In this document: positions 7,475 to 14,125 of the stretch, one piece after another | How the letters are laid out: every line of letters begins with the position of its first letter | How positions within the stretch are numbered: the stretch's first letter is position 1 | Assembly (NCBI GenBank): GCA_036568605.1 | Contig: DATCSE010000617.1 | Span: 1 to 15,397, forward strand | Direction of reading: 5' to 3' | Origin: DATCSE01 sp036568605 | Lineage (GTDB): Bacteria > Pseudomonadota > Gammaproteobacteria > Burkholderiales > Burkholderiaceae_C | Length of the DNA stretch: 15,397 bases | Position numbers and translations under genes: made by a program | Notes under the pieces: model-generated | The model's input: the letters and a program-made list of their open reading frames with translations, nothing else | Databases searched by the model: none | Told to the model about the DNA's origin: nothing

Positions 7475-9273
7475 GCAACGCGCCGCAAACTCCTCGCATC
7501 CATCTGCGCGATGCGCCGCCGCGTACCGTCTGGGCGCTCGAACAGGCCGGCGTGCACCCGCTGCTCGCGCGCTTGTACGCGGCGCGCGGCGTGCGCGCGA
7601 TCGACGAACTCGACGACGCGCTCGCGAAGCTGCTGCCGCCCTCGGGCCTGCTGGGCATCGACATCGCCGCGCGCACGCTGGCCGATGCGATCGCCGCGCA
7701 GCAGCGCATCTGCGTGATCGCCGACTACGACTGCGACGGCGCCACCGCCTGCGCGGTCGCGCTGCGCGGCCTGCGGCTGCTGGGCGCGCCGGCTCATGCG
7801 CTGAGCTACGTCGTCCCGGATCGGGCGCTGCACGGCTACGGGCTGACGCCGGCGATCGTCGATGTCGCGGTCGCCTCGGCGACCTCACGCGATCGCGCCG
7901 CCAAGCCCGATCTGCTGCTCACCGTCGACAACGGCATCGCCAGCCAGCCCGGCATCGCCCATGCGCGCACGCTGGGGCTGCACGTGATCGTCACCGACCA
8001 CCACCTGCCCGCGCTGGTCGACGGCAGCGTGCTGCTGCCGGAGGCCGACGTGATCGTCAACCCGAACCAGCCCGGCTGCACGTTCGCGAGCAAGAACCTG
8101 GCCGGCGTCGGCGTGATGTTCTACGTGCTGCTCGCGCTGCGCGCCGAGTTGCGCGCGCGCGGCGCGTTCGACAGCGCGACGCAGCCGCGGCTCGATGCGC
8201 TGCTCGACCTGGTCGCGCTCGGCACGGTGGCCGACGTGGTCAAGCTCGACCCGAACAACCGCCGCCTGGTCGCACAGGGCCTGAAGCGCATACGCGCCGG
8301 GCAGATGCACGCCGGCGTCGCCGCGCTGTTCGCCGCCGCGGGCCGCGACCCGCGGCGTGCCAGCGCATTCGACTTCGGCTTCGCGCTCGGGCCGCGCATC
8401 AACGCGGCGGGCCGGCTCTCGGACATGACGCTGGGCATCGAATGCCTGCTGACCGACGACGCGGCGCGGGCGGCCGAGCTCGCGCGCACGCTCGATGCGA
8501 TCAACCGCGAGCGGCGCGAGGTCGAGGCCGGGATGCTCGAGCAGGCCGAGGCGGTGCTGGCCGTGCTGCTCGCGCGGCGCGATGCGATCGCGGCGGCGCC
8601 ATCGCCCGATGCGGCGAACGCACCGCTGGCGATGGCCGCGCTCGCGATCTTCGACCCCGACTTCCACGAGGGCGTGGTCGGCATCGTCGCGTCGCGGCTG
8701 AAGGACGCGCAGCACCGCCCGGCGTTCGTGTTCGCGCGAGGCCAGGACGGCTTGCTGAAGGGCTCGGGCCGCTCGATCGCCGGCTTTCACCTGCGCGATG
8801 CGCTGGACCTGATCGCGAAGCGCCACCCGGGGCTGCTGGTGCGCTTCGGCGGCCACGCGATGGCGGCCGGCTGCACGCTGGCCGAGGACGGCTTCGCGAC
8901 TTTCGCGAGCGCGTTCGACGCGGTTGCCCGAGAGTGCCTCGCGCCGGCGCTGCTCGCACGCACCGTGCTGGCCGACGGCCCGCTGGAGGCTCAATACTTC
9001 GGTGCGGAAACGGTGCGCGCGCTGGACGCGCAGGTCTGGGGCCAGGCGTTCGAGGCACCGCTGTTCGTCGACGAGGCCGAGGTGCTGTCGCAACGGCTGG
9101 TCGGCGAGAAGCACCTGAAGCTCGCCGTGCGCGTGGCCGGCCAGGTGCGCGACGCGATCTGGTTCGGGCGCAGCGAGCCGCTGGCCGAACGCGTGCGGCT
9201 CGCGTACCGGCTGAGCCTGGACGAGTACAACGGGCGCGAGCGGGTGCAGCTGATCGTCGAAGCGGCCGGTTGA
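7471..9273 (+). CDS. recJ: RecJ, single-stranded-DNA-specific 5'-3' exonuclease
   Basis: This is a 600-residue DHH/DHHA1 phosphoesterase. Motif I is VIADYDCDGATA (Asp85, Asp87, Asp89), followed by LTVDNGI (about 150-156), the DHH triad in VTDHH (176-178) and VNPNQPG (196-202). The C-terminal DHHA1 part has GSGRSI and GGHAMAAG (about 460-467), then an OB-like domain. RecJ degrades single-stranded DNA 5' to 3' with manganese or magnesium, in RecF-pathway recombination, mismatch repair and base-excision repair. The start is the GTG at 7471, which overlaps the previous TGA and has GGAGG at 7462-7466, four bases upstream. The length is close to that of known RecJ proteins (about 570-600). An Ala-rich stretch near 370-390 looks like a short linker insertion and leaves all catalytic motifs intact. 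Confidence 0.96.
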   Translation: MSNAPQTPRIHLRDAPPRTVWALEQAGVHPLLARLYAARGVRAIDELDDALAKLLPPSGLLGIDIAARTLADAIAAQQRICVIADYDCDGATACAVALRGLRLLGAPAHALSYVVPDRALHGYGLTPAIVDVAVASATSRDRAAKPDLLLTVDNGIASQPGIAHARTLGLHVIVTDHHLPALVDGSVLLPEADVIVNPNQPGCTFASKNLAGVGVMFYVLLALRAELRARGAFDSATQPRLDALLDLVALGTVADVVKLDPNNRRLVAQGLKRIRAGQMHAGVAALFAAAGRDPRRASAFDFGFALGPRINAAGRLSDMTLGIECLLTDDAARAAELARTLDAINRERREVEAGMLEQAEAVLAVLLARRDAIAAAPSPDAANAPLAMAALAIFDPDFHEGVVGIVASRLKDAQHRPAFVFARGQDGLLKGSGRSIAGFHLRDALDLIAKRHPGLLVRFGGHAMAAGCTLAEDGFATFASAFDAVARECLAPALLARTVLADGPLEAQYFGAETVRALDAQVWGQAFEAPLFVDEAEVLSQRLVGEKHLKLAVRVAGQVRDAIWFGRSEPLAERVRLAYRLSLDEYNGRERVQLIVEAAG

Positions 9274-9345
9274 GCGCGAGTCCAGTTTCGGCGACGCGCG
9301 AGCGTGGCGCATTGCACGCCAAGCCGAACTTCATGACATCGGCGT

Positions 9346-9361
9346 GACGTTGTCGAACGTC
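9346..9361. repeat. Perfect inverted repeat upstream of the substrate-binding protein gene
   Basis: GACGTT at 9346-9351 and AACGTC at 9356-9361 are exact reverse complements with a GTCG spacer. The element lies 30 bp upstream of the ATG at 9392, inside the 118-bp gap after recJ, where an operator or leader hairpin would be expected. No matching copy was seen near another start codon in the window. A chance 6-bp palindrome in GC-rich DNA cannot be excluded. Confidence 0.4.
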
Positions 9362-9391
9362 TGTCGTAATCCGGATGTAGCGTGCGCGCCC

Positions 9392-10579
9392 ATGCGAAAT
9401 TTCGACCACCCCCAACCTTTCAACAACATCACGCGCCGCGCCGTGTTGGCTCGCGGCGCCGCCGGCACCGTGCTCGCCGGCTTGGCGTCGTCCACGGCCT
9501 GGATCGGCCTGCAGGCGGCGGCGCAATCGCGCAGCGCCGAAACGAAGGCCTTGCGCGTCGTGCAGCTGCTCGACACCTCGGGCGACCAGCAGGAGCTCTC
9601 CCGCGATTACTCGACCGGCGTGCGCCTGGCGCTGGCCGAGGCCAAGCAGACCGGCGCACGCGTGCCGCAACTCGTCTCCGTCGACACCGACGGCAGCCCG
9701 GCCTCGTTGCGCGATGCGCTCGCGCAGGTCAAGGCCGACTCGACGCAGGTCGCGCTGCTGGGCGCGGTCGGCGGGCGCCTGGCCGCGGCCAGCATCGCGG
9801 CCGCGAAGCAGGCCCAGCTCGAGATCGCGCACGTCGCGCCGTGGCTGGCCGATACGCGCTTCGACAACGAACGCGCGGTGTTCACGATCTTCGCGTCGCG
9901 CGAGGCGCAGATCCGCCATGCGCTGGCAGCGCTGGCGACCGTGGGCATCGCCGAGCTCGGCCTGGTCTACCCGACGGCCCGCGAGGAAAGCGCCGTGCAG
10001 GAGGAGATCGATGCCATCGCGACGCGGCTGAAGCTGCGGCCGCGTCGCCTGAGCGTGCCGGCGGGGCAGGACATCGCCGCGTACGCCGCGAGCCTGCGCC
10101 ACGACACGCCGGCCTTCCTGCTGTTCCTCGGCGGCAGCATCGAGCTCGCGCAGTTCACGCAAGGGCTGGAGAAGCAGAAGCTGCAGCGCTACATCATCTG
10201 CCTGTCGGACGTGGACACCACGACGCTGCTGCAGCTCAACCCCGGCAAGTCGGCCTCGATCATCTTCGCGCAGGTCGTGCCGAACCCGCAGTCCAACAGC
10301 ACGCCGTTCGTGCGCAGCTACCGCAGCACGCTGAAAGCCTTGTTCGACGAAGCGCCCTCGCCGGTCAGCCTCGCCGGCTACCTGGCCGGGCACTACGCCG
10401 CACGGGTGCTGAGCGGGCTGGATCCGAACGCGAGCCGCGCCGCGGTGCTCGCCGAGTTCGATCGGCGCCGTCCGCTGGACCTCGACGGCTACCGCATCGA
10501 GTTCGCGGCGCAGCCGGGCCGCGGCAGCACCTTCGTCAGCCAGACGATGCTGGGCGCGAACGGGCGGCTGATCGGATAG
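9392..10579 (+). CDS. Orphan periplasmic substrate-binding protein (branched-chain amino acid type) with Tat-like signal
   Basis: The 395-residue protein opens with a long n-region and TRRAVLARG (Arg15-Arg16), then an Ala/Gly/Leu core ending AAAQS. This fits a Tat signal, although a Sec signal is not excluded. The mature part looks like a type 1 periplasmic binding protein (Peripla_BP_6, LivJ-like). It has a start strand LRVVQLLDTSGDQQELS, the DYSTGVRLALAEA helix, VALLGAVGG and SLAGYLAGHYAARVL near the end. Such proteins deliver amino acids, amides or aromatic compounds to LivHMGF-type importers or to sensor proteins. No permease or ATPase of that type is nearby, so it is an orphan and its ligand is unknown. 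The frame is open to 9344, but the ATG at 9392 begins the signal sequence. No Shine-Dalgarno sequence precedes it. Confidence 0.87.
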   Translation: MRNFDHPQPFNNITRRAVLARGAAGTVLAGLASSTAWIGLQAAAQSRSAETKALRVVQLLDTSGDQQELSRDYSTGVRLALAEAKQTGARVPQLVSVDTDGSPASLRDALAQVKADSTQVALLGAVGGRLAAASIAAAKQAQLEIAHVAPWLADTRFDNERAVFTIFASREAQIRHALAALATVGIAELGLVYPTAREESAVQEEIDAIATRLKLRPRRLSVPAGQDIAAYAASLRHDTPAFLLFLGGSIELAQFTQGLEKQKLQRYIICLSDVDTTTLLQLNPGKSASIIFAQVVPNPQSNSTPFVRSYRSTLKALFDEAPSPVSLAGYLAGHYAARVLSGLDPNASRAAVLAEFDRRRPLDLDGYRIEFAAQPGRGSTFVSQTMLGANGRLIG

Positions 10580-10595
10580 CGCTCGCCACCCCCTA

Positions 10596-10613
10596 ACCTG
10601 CAGTCGTGCAGGT
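10596..10613. repeat. Perfect 7-bp inverted repeat after the substrate-binding protein gene
   Basis: ACCTGCA (10596-10602) and TGCAGGT (10607-10613) are exact reverse complements around a GTCG loop, starting 17 bases after the TAG of the binding-protein gene. The position suits a transcript-end hairpin. There is no T-run after it, so it is not a classical intrinsic terminator; it could be a processing or stabilising hairpin. The GTCG loop is the same as in the inverted repeat at 9346-9361. Confidence 0.45.
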
Positions 10614-10645
10614 GGCCAGATTCAGCGGGTTTGTGCGTACGTGCA

Positions 10646-10666
10646 GATCGAGGGCCATCCTCGATC
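10646..10666 (+). promoter_or_regulatory. Leader hairpin before the small secreted protein gene
   Basis: GATCGAGG (10646-10653) and CCTCGATC (10659-10666) form a perfect 8-bp stem with a GCCAT loop. The stem ends eight bases before the GGAG ribosome-binding site at 10675-10678 and 18 bases before the TTG start at 10685. This is close enough to affect ribosome access or transcript stability if it is transcribed. The pairing is seen directly; a regulatory role is inferred. Confidence 0.4.
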
Positions 10667-10684
10667 AACCGAACGGAGCACGTC

Positions 10685-10999
10685 TTGAATCACCTGAGCA
10701 CCTCGATCGCCGGCCTGCTGGCGGCCCTCGCCATGACCACAGCCGCCGAGGCACAACAACAGCAGCAGACCGAGCACCCGCTGGGCGATCACCCCGCCGT
10801 GATCGTGAAGCGGAACTGGTCGCAACGGCCGATCGACTACGCCTCGACCTTCTATCCGCATCCGGCGTGGCTCTACCTGACGTCGGAGCCGGTCCCGGGC
10901 GCGGCGGACGCTCCGCTTGTCGCCTCTGTCGATCGCAGCCGGCGCAACGCGCCCGCCGCGCCGGCGCTCACGGGCGCACCGGCTGCTTCCGCGAAGTAG
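10685..10999 (+). CDS. Small secreted hypothetical protein, TTG start
   Basis: I do not recognise a family. The 104-residue protein begins with a short signal peptide (MNHLSTSIAGLLAALAMTTA) likely cut at AEA-Q near residue 23, leaving a mature chain of about 80 residues. That chain opens with a run of five glutamines, has a central part with NWSQRPIDYASTFYPHPAW, and ends in an Ala/Pro-rich tail. No cysteine is present, so it is not a lipoprotein. The start is TTG at 10685: it begins the signal peptide exactly and has GGAG at 10675-10678 with a six-base spacer, whereas an upstream start at 10631 has neither. Its last 32 bases overlap the convergent AlkZ-like gene. It lies 105 bp after the binding-protein gene, separated by two hairpins, so it may be its own unit. 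Confidence 0.7.
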   Translation: MNHLSTSIAGLLAALAMTTAAEAQQQQQTEHPLGDHPAVIVKRNWSQRPIDYASTFYPHPAWLYLTSEPVPGAADAPLVASVDRSRRNAPAAPALTGAPAASAK

Positions 11000-12191
11000 T
11001 CGCCGCATCGGCACCCGCTAGAGGCATGTCCTGAAGCGTTGGCATGCCGACACGCGCAAAGCGCACGTCGCGCGCACCGGCATCGGGCTCGACTGCCCGC
11101 ATCAGGCCGTGGGCCTCGGCAGCGATCTCGTCGCGTTCCGCTGCACTCAGCTTCACGAACGGCTCGACGGTCACGACCGCGCGGTCCTGCTCGCGCTCGA
11201 GTTGCCAGGTCGCACGCACGAAGCCATCGACCAGCACGACCGGCTTGATCAAGCCGTTGCTGCCGAACACGCGAGCGCGGTCCGCATCGGCGAGCACGCG
11301 GCGGCGGTCGGCGTGCGACAGCAGCAGGTTGTCGAAGCCCGGTAGCAGGCGTGCCGGGGCCGGCGTGTCCGGGTCGGGCAGCCGCGTGCGTGCGAGGTCG
11401 TAGAGCAATCGGCCATCGTCGTTTTGGTATCGCCGCAGCCGCGGCTCCAGCGCGTCCAGCGCGGGCTTCAGCTGAGTCAGGCCGCACCACGTCGCGATGT
11501 CGGCAGCGCTGGCCGGGCCGAACACAGCGAGGTAGCGGCACACGAGTTCTTCGAGCGGGTCGTCGTTCGCCGCTGCCGGCCTCGCGGGCACGCGCCTGGC
11601 ATCCAGCCACACATCGGCCGGGCACAGCGCCGCATTCTTGTGCGAGCCCCAGGTGCCGGCCGGCGGCACGTGCACCAGCGGCAGCTGGCAGCGCGCCGCC
11701 ATCGCGAGCGCGGTCGGGTCGCGGCCGCGGTAGGTCTGCGCGAGCCACGCGCCGAGCTCGCCGCTGGCGATCGGTTCTTGTGCGAGCCGTCGATGCGCGG
11801 CGGCCGCGAGCTCCCGCAGGTCGATGCCGTTCAGATGCCGCGCGTGGGCGCTGTGGCGCAGGCCGCGTTCGAGCACCGGCTGCAACAGCGGCCGCAACGC
11901 GAGCAGGTCGCGGGCGCTGACCAGGTGCAAGGTGCTGCGCAACAGCGCGCAGCGCACGACGCGACGCTGCTCGATCAGTTTCGTCAAGGCGCCTGGCAGG
12001 AAGCCGTCGACCCGCGCCCACAGCGCCAGGTACGGCGGATTCGGCGCCTGCGCCTGCAGCCCGACGAGGTGCTCGACCGCGGCGACGATCGTCGTCCTGC
12101 GACGTTGCAGCAGCCACTGGCGCTGCAGCGTCGCGCGGTTCAGCGCGCGCGTGCTCAGGGTCGGGATCGGTGCAGCGGTGCAGCTGGGCAT
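10968..12191 (-). CDS. Winged-helix AlkZ/YcaQ-like DNA glycosylase family protein (HTH_42)
   Basis: The 407-residue protein has the marks of the HTH_42 / AlkZ-like family (Pfam PF06224). These are a start LSTRALNRATL, the segment VEHLVGLQAQAPNPPYLALW, a central winged-helix region with DIATWCGL, and a late LLPGFDNLLLSHADRRRV and GSNGLIKPVVLVDG. The QAQ at residues 46-48 matches the QxQ active-site motif of AlkZ, which excises bulky or cross-linked alkylated bases by base-excision repair; E. coli YcaQ is a relative that unhooks interstrand cross-links. No signal peptide or membrane segment is visible. The start at 12191 is the only ATG close to the conserved domain, but an internal start nearer the STRALNR segment is possible. 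The 3' end overlaps the convergent small gene by 32 bp. Family is fairly sure; activity is inferred from the motif. Confidence 0.86.
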   Translation of the reverse strand: MPSCTAAPIPTLSTRALNRATLQRQWLLQRRRTTIVAAVEHLVGLQAQAPNPPYLALWARVDGFLPGALTKLIEQRRVVRCALLRSTLHLVSARDLLALRPLLQPVLERGLRHSAHARHLNGIDLRELAAAAHRRLAQEPIASGELGAWLAQTYRGRDPTALAMAARCQLPLVHVPPAGTWGSHKNAALCPADVWLDARRVPARPAAANDDPLEELVCRYLAVFGPASAADIATWCGLTQLKPALDALEPRLRRYQNDDGRLLYDLARTRLPDPDTPAPARLLPGFDNLLLSHADRRRVLADADRARVFGSNGLIKPVVLVDGFVRATWQLEREQDRAVVTVEPFVKLSAAERDEIAAEAHGLMRAVEPDAGARDVRFARVGMPTLQDMPLAGADAATTSRKQPVRP

Positions 12192-12238
12192 CGGCGGCGA
12201 TTGTGCGCGACGGCGCGGCGGCTGCCTTCGGGGTCATC

Positions 12239-12266
12239 GCGCTTGTTCCGCAAGCGCCTTCGGCGC
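12239..12266. promoter_or_regulatory. Overlapping inverted repeats in the divergent gap between AlkZ-like and Tat-lipoprotein genes
   Basis: In the 122-bp gap between the two divergent starts, GCGCTTG (12239-12245) pairs perfectly with CAAGCGC (12251-12257) around TTCCG. GCGCC (12254-12258) then pairs with GGCGC (12262-12266) around TTC. The two stems share bases 12254-12257, so only one can form at a time. The position suits an operator or a hairpin in a leader of the plus-strand gene. No convincing -35/-10 pair was found. Confidence 0.35.
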
Positions 12267-12313
12267 AGCATCGCGGCCAAATCCACTTGTGCCACAGGCG
12301 CGCACCAACTGCC

Positions 12314-13915
12314 ATGATCCCTGCATCCCGTCGACGCTTCCTCGAAACCCTGTTCGGCAGCGCCGCCGCGCTCGCCGGTTGCGGCGGAGGCGGCGGCGAT
12401 GCCGGCAGCCCGGCGCCCGCGCCGTCGCCCGGCCCGCAACCATCGCCGGCGGTCGACGGCCCGGCCTGGACGAACTTCGGCGGCAACGCGCAGCACACCG
12501 CGCAAAGCGCGATCGCCGCGCAGGACCTCGCGGCGATCCACTGGCAGGCCAGCGTCGACCTCGCACCGCCGTACCGCCCGAGCGGCGCGCTGCTCGCGCA
12601 CTATGCGGCGCCGGTGATCACCTCGCACAACACCGCGCTGGTGCCGGTCAACACCGGCACCGGGTTTCGCGTCGAAGCGCGCGCCGGCGGCAACGGCGTC
12701 GTGATCTGGAGCGCGACCACCGACTACGTGATGCCGCCGCACAACTGGGTGCCCAGCTACAACCTCGCGTTGAACAGCACGAACCGGGTCTACGCGCCGG
12801 GCGCCGGCGGCAAGCTGCTGTTCCGCGACAACGCCGACAGCGCATCGGCTAACGGCTGGCAGACGCTGGTCTTCTACGGCGCGAGCGCCTACAACGCCGC
12901 GGCGACCAGCTACGACCAGACCGTGTTCATCAACACGCCGCTGACGGTGGACACGCAAGGCAACGTGTACTTCGGCTTCAGGGTCACCGGTGCGAACCCG
13001 GGCAACCTGGTGAGTGGCATCGCGCGCATCGCGGCCGACGGCACCGGCTCGTGGGTCCCGGCCGCCGCCGTCGCCGGCGATGCGACGACCGCGAAGCTCG
13101 CGACGAACGCGGCACCGGCGCTGTCGAACGACGGGCAGACGCTGTACGTCGTCGTCAACGCGGACTCCGCGAACAACCCGCAGGCCGTGCAGTACGGCTA
13201 CCTGCTGGCGCTCGACAGCATCAGCCTTGCGCTGAAGCGGCGCATCGCACTGGTCGAGCCCAGCCCCGTGGGCTTTGCGCGCATCAGCGACGACGGCACC
13301 GCATCGCCGCTGGTCGGCCCCGACGGCGACGTCTACATCGGCGTGCTCGAAGCCGGGTTCGGGACGCACAACGGACGCGGCTGGCTGCTGCATTTCGACG
13401 CGGCGCTCACGACCGCCAAGACACCCGGCTCGTTCGGCTGGGACAACACGCCGTCTATCGTGCCCGCGGCAATGGTGCCGAACTACAGCGGCGGCTCGAG
13501 CTACCTGCTGCTGACCAAGTACAACAACTACGCCGGCGTGGGCACGGGCGACGGCAAGAACCGCGTCGCGGTGCTGGATCCGCACGATGTGCAGGCCGAC
13601 CCGGTCATCGGCACGGTGTCGGTGATGCGCGAGGTGCTGACCATCCTCGGCACCACCACGGATCCGGCCCATGCGGACATCGGAGGCGTGAAGGAGTGGT
13701 GCATCAACACCGCCGCGGTCGACCCGGCGACACGCTCGGTGCTGATCAACAGCGAGGACGGCTACTTGTACCGCTGGGATCTCGCGAGCAACACGTTCAC
13801 GCAGCGCATCCGGATGAACAACGGCATCGGGCAGTCGTACACGCCGACGGCCATCGGTGCGGACGGCACGGTGTACGCGGTGAACAACGCGGCGGTGTTC
13901 GCGGTGGGACGATAG
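12314..13915 (+). CDS. Tat-exported lipoprotein with PQQ-like beta-propeller
   Basis: The 533-residue protein has a complete Tat motif, SRRRFLE (residues 5-11), then a hydrophobic stretch ending in the lipobox LAGC (Cys23) and a Gly/Pro/Ser-rich linker (about 24-48). The mature part starts WTNFGGNAQHTAQS, the kind of opening seen in PQQ-like (quinoprotein dehydrogenase) propellers. It repeats blade-like segments such as LTVDTQGNVYFGF, VGPDGDVYIGV, INSEDGYLYRWDL and GADGTVYAVN. It would be exported folded, lipidated on Cys23 and, with Gly at +2, probably sent to the outer membrane by the Lol system. No catalytic residues for a PQQ enzyme were identified, so it may be a scaffold, sensor or enzyme of unknown substrate. 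The ATG at 12314 begins the Tat signal. Divergent from the AlkZ-like gene; followed by a REP-like repeat. Confidence 0.86.
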   Translation: MIPASRRRFLETLFGSAAALAGCGGGGGDAGSPAPAPSPGPQPSPAVDGPAWTNFGGNAQHTAQSAIAAQDLAAIHWQASVDLAPPYRPSGALLAHYAAPVITSHNTALVPVNTGTGFRVEARAGGNGVVIWSATTDYVMPPHNWVPSYNLALNSTNRVYAPGAGGKLLFRDNADSASANGWQTLVFYGASAYNAAATSYDQTVFINTPLTVDTQGNVYFGFRVTGANPGNLVSGIARIAADGTGSWVPAAAVAGDATTAKLATNAAPALSNDGQTLYVVVNADSANNPQAVQYGYLLALDSISLALKRRIALVEPSPVGFARISDDGTASPLVGPDGDVYIGVLEAGFGTHNGRGWLLHFDAALTTAKTPGSFGWDNTPSIVPAAMVPNYSGGSSYLLLTKYNNYAGVGTGDGKNRVAVLDPHDVQADPVIGTVSVMREVLTILGTTTDPAHADIGGVKEWCINTAAVDPATRSVLINSEDGYLYRWDLASNTFTQRIRMNNGIGQSYTPTAIGADGTVYAVNNAAVFAVGR

Positions 13916-13923
13916 GCACAGCC

Positions 13924-14018
13924 AAGCCCCGTTCGCGCTGAGCCTGTCGAAGCGCTTTTCACGCAACGGGGCTTCGACAAGCCTGTCCCGAGCTTGTCGA
14001 AGGGCTCAGCCCGAACGG
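13924..14018. repeat. REP-like composite inverted repeat between two genes
   Basis: The 11-base core GCYTGTCGAAG occurs at 13942-13952, inverted at 13972-13982, and forward again at 13992-14002. The last two form a perfect 11-bp hairpin with a 9-base loop. Outer arms 13929-13944 and 14003-14018 pair in 15 of 16 positions around it. Independently, AAGCCCCGTT (13924-13933) and AACGGGGCTT (13965-13974) are perfect reverse complements, so alternative folds compete. I recognise the sequence type as a dispersed intergenic repeat common in Burkholderiales genomes. It begins eight bases after the lipoprotein gene and may also end or protect its transcript. Confidence 0.75.
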
Positions 14019-14125
14019 ATCTCGGGCACTTCATCCCCCCGCAGCCGCAGTCCATCGCAACGCGCTCGCGTGCTGCCGCGCAACGCTGGCACACTGCGAC
14101 CCGTCGTCCAGCCTCCCCCTGCTCC

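Noticed and set aside
9344..9391. A GTG start at 9344 for the binding-protein gene
   Set aside because: It would add 16 residues ahead of an already complete signal sequence and would begin beside the inverted repeat at 9346-9361; the ATG at 9392 is more natural.
8501..10393. A 630-residue open frame on the minus strand, across recJ and the binding-protein gene
   Set aside because: It spans two recognised genes and an intergenic gap, is made of Arg/Ala/Gly/Pro-rich low-complexity residues, and shows no domain. It is a product of the high third-position GC of the genes opposite.
10740..10770. A CAG/CAA repeat in the small secreted gene as a possible phase-variable tract
   Set aside because: There are only five glutamine codons, mixed CAA and CAG, and slippage by whole codons would not shift the frame, so phase variation is not supported.
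10873..12498. A 541-residue minus-strand frame overlapping the AlkZ-like gene in another frame
   Set aside because: It is an Arg/Ala/Gly-rich off-frame reading that crosses into the start of the divergent lipoprotein gene; the 10968-12191 frame has family motifs and this one does not.
13994..14125. An N-terminal extension of the ABC ATPase back to 13994
   Set aside because: It would translate the REP-like repeat and a low-complexity spacer. The conserved ATPase domain starts at the ATG at 14126.
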